From Oribacterium parvum (GTDB lineage: Bacteria; Bacillota; Clostridia; Lachnospirales; Lachnospiraceae), in assembly GCA_938022235.1 (NCBI GenBank), contig CALIEL010000016.1:1-12796 (forward strand): DNA of 12,796 bases. Direction: 5' to 3'. The position numbers were made by a program, and so were the translations under genes. Positions within the stretch are counted from its first letter, which is position 1; every line of letters begins with the position of its first letter. Positions 12,290 to 12,796 of this stretch are shown in pieces. The notes beneath the pieces were generated by a model. The model did no database searches. It saw only the letters and a program-made list of their open reading frames with translations, and was not told the DNA's origin.

Positions 12290-12306
12290 AAAATCATTTT
12301 GATTTT
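12290..12306 (-). terminator. Weak hairpin after oadA
   Basis: AAAATCA (12290-12296) and TGATTTT (12300-12306) form a 7-bp, nearly all A-T stem with a 3-nt loop, 43 nt past the oadA stop. On the minus strand only TTTTCT follows. It is a poor terminator, and the structured repeat just beyond may be the real transcript end. Confidence 0.3.
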
Positions 12307-12348
12307 TTACAGTCTCTTCGATTTGTTTTGTATTTCTTCTACCTCATC

Positions 12349-12796
12349 TTACACCGGGTAGGCTTTATTTTCTTTATCCGCGTTCTTTAACGCGATGCCG
12401 GATTTCTGGGCATCTCTGTACTGGAAGAAGTCCTTGGCTACCTGAGGGAATAAGGCGTAAGACAGTACGTCCTCAGGCTGCTGTGTCCACTCCTTACATT
12501 CTTCCTTAAACTGCTCAAGCTGTGGCGGAATGTGGTCTGCGGGGCGATCTGTCATCTGCTTCTCTCCCTTTAAGACCTTCTTCAGCATTTCTTCATCCAT
12601 AGGCTTAACGGTTCTTCCGAACTCTCCCGCAACCAGCTTGTAAGACTCCTTGGGAACCATCTTATAACGCTCTCCGGTAATAACATTCATCACCGCCTGA
12701 GTTCCTACGATCTGAGAAGAAGGAGTAACCAGTGGCGGATCTCCAAAGTCCTTACGCACTATTGGAACCTCTTCCAAAACCTCCTGAAGCTTCTCG
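12349..12796 (-). CDS. oadA: Oxaloacetate decarboxylase alpha-type carboxyltransferase, C-terminal part, runs off the right edge
   Basis: The last 149 codons are visible, in frame from the right edge. LVTPSSQIVGTQAVMNVITGERYKMV belongs to the PYC/OADA conserved carboxylase domain, shared by OadA and the B subunit of pyruvate carboxylase; EDVLSYALFPQVAKDFF also fits. In OadA this soluble subunit moves the carboxyl group of oxaloacetate to biotin, feeding the sodium-pumping decarboxylase in the membrane. The protein ends soon after this domain (KENKAYPV) with no biotin-attachment MKM motif, so biotin must sit on a separate carrier protein, as in many Clostridia. The TTG at 12777 is an internal Leu codon, not a start. 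A pyruvate or methylmalonyl-CoA carboxylase subunit is the main alternative. Confidence 0.87.
   Translation of the reverse strand, partial: EKLQEVLEEVPIVRKDFGDPPLVTPSSQIVGTQAVMNVITGERYKMVPKESYKLVAGEFGRTVKPMDEEMLKKVLKGEKQMTDRPADHIPPQLEQFKEECKEWTQQPEDVLSYALFPQVAKDFFQYRDAQKSGIALKNADKENKAYPV

Larger units (their letters stand above)
11805..12348. other. Intergenic region of about 540 bp dominated by two structured repeats
   Basis: No credible ORF exists on either strand. Besides the two structured copies described separately, a hairpin GCTATGA (11901-11907)/TCATAGC (11913-11919) lies 24 nt left of the first copy. The 96 bp between the copies (12058-12153) shows no coding or clear signal. Its GC content jumps within the repeats compared with the AT-rich flanks. 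Confidence 0.6.

Overview
The window looks like chromosomal DNA of a low-to-moderate GC Firmicute, most likely a member of the Lachnospiraceae (Clostridia). The evidence is the clpC-radA gene pair, a signal-peptide SH3/glucosaminidase protein and a cohesin-domain membrane protein of types common in that family, an oxaloacetate-decarboxylase alpha subunit without its own biotin domain, strong purine-rich ribosome-binding sites, and sigma-A-type promoters. The genus cannot be fixed from the sequence. Most genes are on the minus strand, so transcription runs mainly from right to left.

Left part (1-2370): the 5' end of a Y-family (UmuC/DinB-like) DNA polymerase gene runs off the left edge. It has a clear promoter whose spacer contains a LexA-like box, and a second box lies just upstream. 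Next comes an unusual array of eleven 12-bp tandem repeats, then a full-length Uup/YfmR-type ABC-F ATPase. The ABC-F gene and a CPBP-family membrane protease homologue (2508-3323, plus) diverge from overlapping promoters that share two palindromes.

Middle part (3365-4597): a two-gene plus-strand cassette, DUF4160 then DUF2442, has its own promoter and terminator and resembles a toxin-antitoxin-like module. It faces a small unknown minus-strand gene (71 aa). A gene-poor stretch with ORF fragments follows, then a tRNA-Trp (CCA) with a strong terminator.

Right part (4630-11804): radA and clpC overlap and appear to form one operon, probably with the tRNA at its end. clpC has a promoter overlapped by a perfect palindrome, and it lacks the ctsR-mcsA-mcsB genes and CtsR-type operator usually seen in Firmicutes. 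Upstream are a membrane-anchored cohesin-domain protein and a secreted SH3/glucosaminidase-type protein, each with a recognisable promoter. The glucosaminidase gene has a structured leader.

Far right (11805-12796): about 540 bp without a gene holds the most unusual signal here. Two copies of one structured element (11944-12057 and 12154-12285) lie in opposite orientation. Their core blocks are conserved, while the outer stem and central hairpin have diverged in sequence but still pair within each copy. The window ends in the 3' part of an oadA-type carboxylase gene. Metabolism (OadA), proteostasis and DNA repair (ClpC, RadA, Y-family polymerase), translation (ABC-F, tRNA-Trp) and cell-surface functions sit side by side; no single pathway links the window.
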